NCBI RefSeq assembly: GCF_004354015.1
Contig: NZ_SMRU01000024.1
Span: forward strand, 26,158-90,157
DNA length: 64,000 nucleotides
Source of the DNA: Arthrobacter terricola
GTDB taxonomy: Bacteria; Actinomycetota; Actinomycetes; Actinomycetales; Micrococcaceae
Direction of reading: 5' to 3'
The position numbers and the translations under genes were made by a program. Position 1 is the first letter of the stretch; each line of letters starts with the position of its first letter. Positions 61,824-64,000 of the stretch are shown piece by piece. The notes under the pieces were generated by a model. The model was not told the origin of the DNA and searched no databases. It saw only the letters and a program-made list of their open reading frames with translations.

Positions 61824-62432
61824 CTACTTCTGCAAGGAGGGGACTCCGAGCTGGGTGCAGACTTCCGGGCCTCCGGGGATAACAGCGACGGTGTCGTCCA
61901 CGACGCATTCGGTGAGACGGGGGATGAAGTGCCCGAAGCTGCCGGTCACGTTCGGGTCGGCTACGAGCGTTTTCCCGTTCTGGTCCTTATATATGGACCC
62001 GCCTACGAGGCTCCCCGCGGCGGGGGAAGAGAAGTCCGCGGGAATGAGGTCGTCCGTGATCCCGTCGGGGTTCATTCTTCCCTCGCTCCAGATACGGCTG
62101 CACAGGTTTACGGGGTCGCTGACCTGCTTCATCCCGGTAACCATGTGGCCGGTGTTCGGGTCCTTCGTCGCGCTCGAAGGGGAGGTATCCATGATTCCCG
62201 TGGTCATGTAGGGAGGCATTGTGCCTTCCTGGGGTGGCTTCAGTTTGTGGGTGGTGGTGAGGTCCGCGTGGAAGTAGCAGCGGATGTCCCGCTGGTCGGC
62301 CACCGGTGCCGATGCCGCCGTCGGCGTTACCGGCGCTACTGGCGGCGAGGTTTCGTTTGGCGAGCAGCCAGCCACCGCGGCCGCCATCAGAATCGCGATG
62401 CAGAGTGCTCTTGCCGTTCCCCACGCAGCCAA
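61824..62432 (-). CDS. Hypothetical lipoprotein
   Basis: A 202-residue secreted lipoprotein, signal ALCIAILMAAAVAGC with lipobox AVAGC, then a Pro/Ala linker and an unrecognised domain with paired cysteines (DIRCYFHAD, VNLCSRIW, ECVVDD, EVCTQLG). Start TTG 62432. Function unknown; the cysteines suggest disulphides. Confidence 0.75.
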   Translation of the reverse strand: MAAWGTARALCIAILMAAAVAGCSPNETSPPVAPVTPTAASAPVADQRDIRCYFHADLTTTHKLKPPQEGTMPPYMTTGIMDTSPSSATKDPNTGHMVTGMKQVSDPVNLCSRIWSEGRMNPDGITDDLIPADFSSPAAGSLVGGSIYKDQNGKTLVADPNVTGSFGHFIPRLTECVVDDTVAVIPGGPEVCTQLGVPSLQK

Positions 62433-62575
62433 AAGTGTCCCCCACTTGCGAATCTTCCCCCGGGAATCGCCTCGACCCCTGCAGCTGAGACTATCGGATC
62501 GTCAGGCCTCGTGACGGCGCTGTGACGGAGCTGCGACGGCGCTCGGTGAGTAATGGGAACCCAGGAATACTTCGC

Positions 62576-62875
62576 CTACTGCGTCCGGCCGACGTAGATG
62601 GCGCCAGTGGTGACGTCTTCTTCTACGGATTCAAGGGTGCGTCCGCGGGTTTCCGGGAGTTGCCGGTAGACGAAGATGAGCGCGATGAGGTTGAGTGCTG
62701 CGAGTGTGAAGAACGAGCCCGTAAGTCCGAGGTTCGCCACGAGGCTTGGGAAGAAAAGGCCAAGCACCGCGTTGGCGATCCACAGGCAGAACACGGAGAC
62801 GCCGATCCCCAGGCCGCGCATGTGCAGCGGGAAGATTTCCGAGAGGATCACCCACGTGGCGACGTTGAGGAACGC
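62576..62875 (-). pseudogene. C-terminal remnant of an MFS sugar porter
   Basis: Only the last ~100 residues remain: FLNVATWVILSEIFPLHMRG, the sugar-porter motif, two helices, and the PETRGRTLE ending. A full porter has about 450-480 residues. The front is missing at about 62875, where a truncated Gfo/Idh/MocA gene begins on the other strand. Confidence 0.88.
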
Positions 62876-62879
62876 GCTC

Positions 62880-63965
62880 AAAGCCCTGTCCACGACCCTG
62901 GACCTCCCGTTCGACATCAAGCTTGCCGCCCTGGGCGGCCGATCGCCCGAACGAACCGAAAAGGCAGCAAAGCAATGGGGGTTTGAGTCCTACACCACGG
63001 ATTGGCGCCGACTGGTAGACAACCCGCAAGTCCACGTACTGGTCAACCTGACCGGAAACAGCATGCACGCCGAACCGTCCATTGCCGCACTTCAGCTGGG
63101 AAAGCATGTCCTGTGCGAAAAGCCCTTGGCCACGTCGAACGCCGATGTTGCCGCCATGGTGGACGCAGCAAGATCATCGACCGGCATCAACGCCTGTGGC
63201 TACAACTACCGGTTTGTCCCCGCTGTCCGCCTTGCCAAGCAGCTTGTCAGCTCGGGCAGGCTCGGCCCTCTTCGTGACGTGAACATCGCCTATGAGCAGG
63301 ACTGGGCAAGCAAACTCCCTGCCCGGCAAGGCTGGCGCTTCGACAACCCGGTCGAGGGGAGCGCCGTTTACGACCTTTCGCACATCATCGATCTTTTCCG
63401 GTGGATCGTCGACGAACCCGACGCCGTGACGGCAACCGTCGGGTCCCTGCGCCCGGTATCCGAAAACACCGGCGTGTCCGACGCCATCATCGGGGCCGAT
63501 CCCGAAGATTCCTACACTGCCCTCGTCCGAACCGACGGCGGCCTGCTGGCCACGTTCCGGGCCTCCAGAATCGCCACCGGACGGAAAGGCAGGCAGCGCC
63601 TCGAGATCACGGGCGAGCATGGCAGCCTGGTCTGGAACATGGAAGACCTGAACCGCCTGCAAGTCTTCATCGAAGACCAGGACAACACGATCTCGGGCTA
63701 CCGGGACGTGCTTGTCACGGAAATGGACCATCCCTTCATGAACTATTGGTTCGCACCCGGACACATCATCGGATGGGACCACACCGTCATCCACCAATGG
63801 ATCAGCGTCCTGGCCGGCATTACACAGTTCGACCCCAGCATCCCCGCCGACTTCGCAACCTTCGAGGACGGAGCCAGGGCAGTTTCAGTAGCCGACAGCA
63901 TCCGTCAATCCGCTCGCGAACAACGCTGGATCAAGGTAGGTGCGTCTCAGAGTGTCCGGGCGTAG
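62880..63965 (+). pseudogene. 5'-truncated Gfo/Idh/MocA family oxidoreductase
   Basis: The frame carries most of a sugar or inositol dehydrogenase: LAALGGRSPER, the EKPLATS motif (KHVLCEKPLATSNADV), GYNYRFVPA, and the DLSHIIDLFRW catalytic D-x-x-x-H region. The first ~35 residues with the GxGxxG nucleotide-binding turn are missing. The open frame continues upstream through antisense porter sequence to 62676, but that part is not homologous. As written it should not bind NAD(P). It was probably paired with the divergent sugar porter. Confidence 0.85.
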
Positions 63966-64000
63966 CAGAGGTCTGCCCAACGGTCCGCTGCGCTGTCGTC

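Noticed and set aside
1..64000. CRISPR arrays, rRNA genes, intact transposases or prophage genes
   Set aside because: No regularly spaced repeats, rRNA segments, DDE transposase or phage structural genes were recognised anywhere in the window.

Overview
The window is high-GC DNA with dense gene packing, many GTG/TTG starts and several likely leaderless genes. Its families (PutA without an N-terminal DNA-binding domain, GDH180-type NAD-glutamate dehydrogenase, LCP and LytR_C envelope proteins, TIGR03086/YCII proteins, M-box plus NRAMP-like transporter) suggest a soil actinobacterium, most likely Micrococcaceae (Arthrobacter sensu lato). No rRNA, CRISPR array, complete insertion sequence or prophage is visible. 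There is one tRNA, tRNA-Ser(GGA).

Layout. 1-1150: repeat-bearing non-coding DNA, a small NIF3-insert-like protein and tRNA-Ser. 1.2-5.8 kb: a LysR regulator divergent from putA (proline to glutamate). 5.8-10.9 kb: an MpaB/DUF2236 gene bracketed by two copies of a palindromic element, a DHA2 efflux pump with divergent MarR, a secreted M23 peptidase and a glutathione peroxidase. 10.9-18.5 kb: a LacI regulator, a complete oligopeptide-type ABC importer and a C45 N-terminal-nucleophile hydrolase, apparently one uptake-and-cleavage operon. 18.5-24 kb: metallophosphoesterase, Stealth phosphotransferase, HAD hydrolase, a small ParB-like protein coupled to a LytR_C protein, and TetR. 24.2-29.1 kb: the 1622-residue glutamate dehydrogenase.

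29-40 kb is a sugar locus. A minus-strand operon encodes a binding protein, two permeases, class II aldolase, an ADP-dependent-type sugar kinase, a phosphomannose-isomerase-like cupin and a broken xylulokinase. A divergent DeoR regulator, a DUF4432 epimerase-like gene and a frameshifted MFS transporter follow. 40-49 kb: PPK2, a small redox/hydrolase island, and YeiH with a divergent LysR regulator. 49-52.4 kb: an ArsR/DinB chimera, MarR, a coupled pair that may be antitoxin-like, a 2-hydroxyacid dehydrogenase and a CadD-like transporter. 52.5-56 kb: an M-box Mg2+ riboswitch ahead of an NRAMP-related Mg transporter and a soluble PRC/MgtE_N/CBS protein, the most coherent unusual system here. 56-64 kb: LCP protein, PadR/HAAS pair, small membrane protein, cold-shock protein, SBF-like transporter with LysR, a lipoprotein, and a junction where a sugar porter and a Gfo/Idh/MocA gene have both lost their 5' ends.

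Several genes in the right half carry scars: the xylulokinase, the MFS transporter, the ArsR/DinB chimera and the porter/Gfo junction. They suggest recent deletion or decay, or sequencing/assembly error at homopolymers. Function calls rest on motifs read by eye; no database search was possible.
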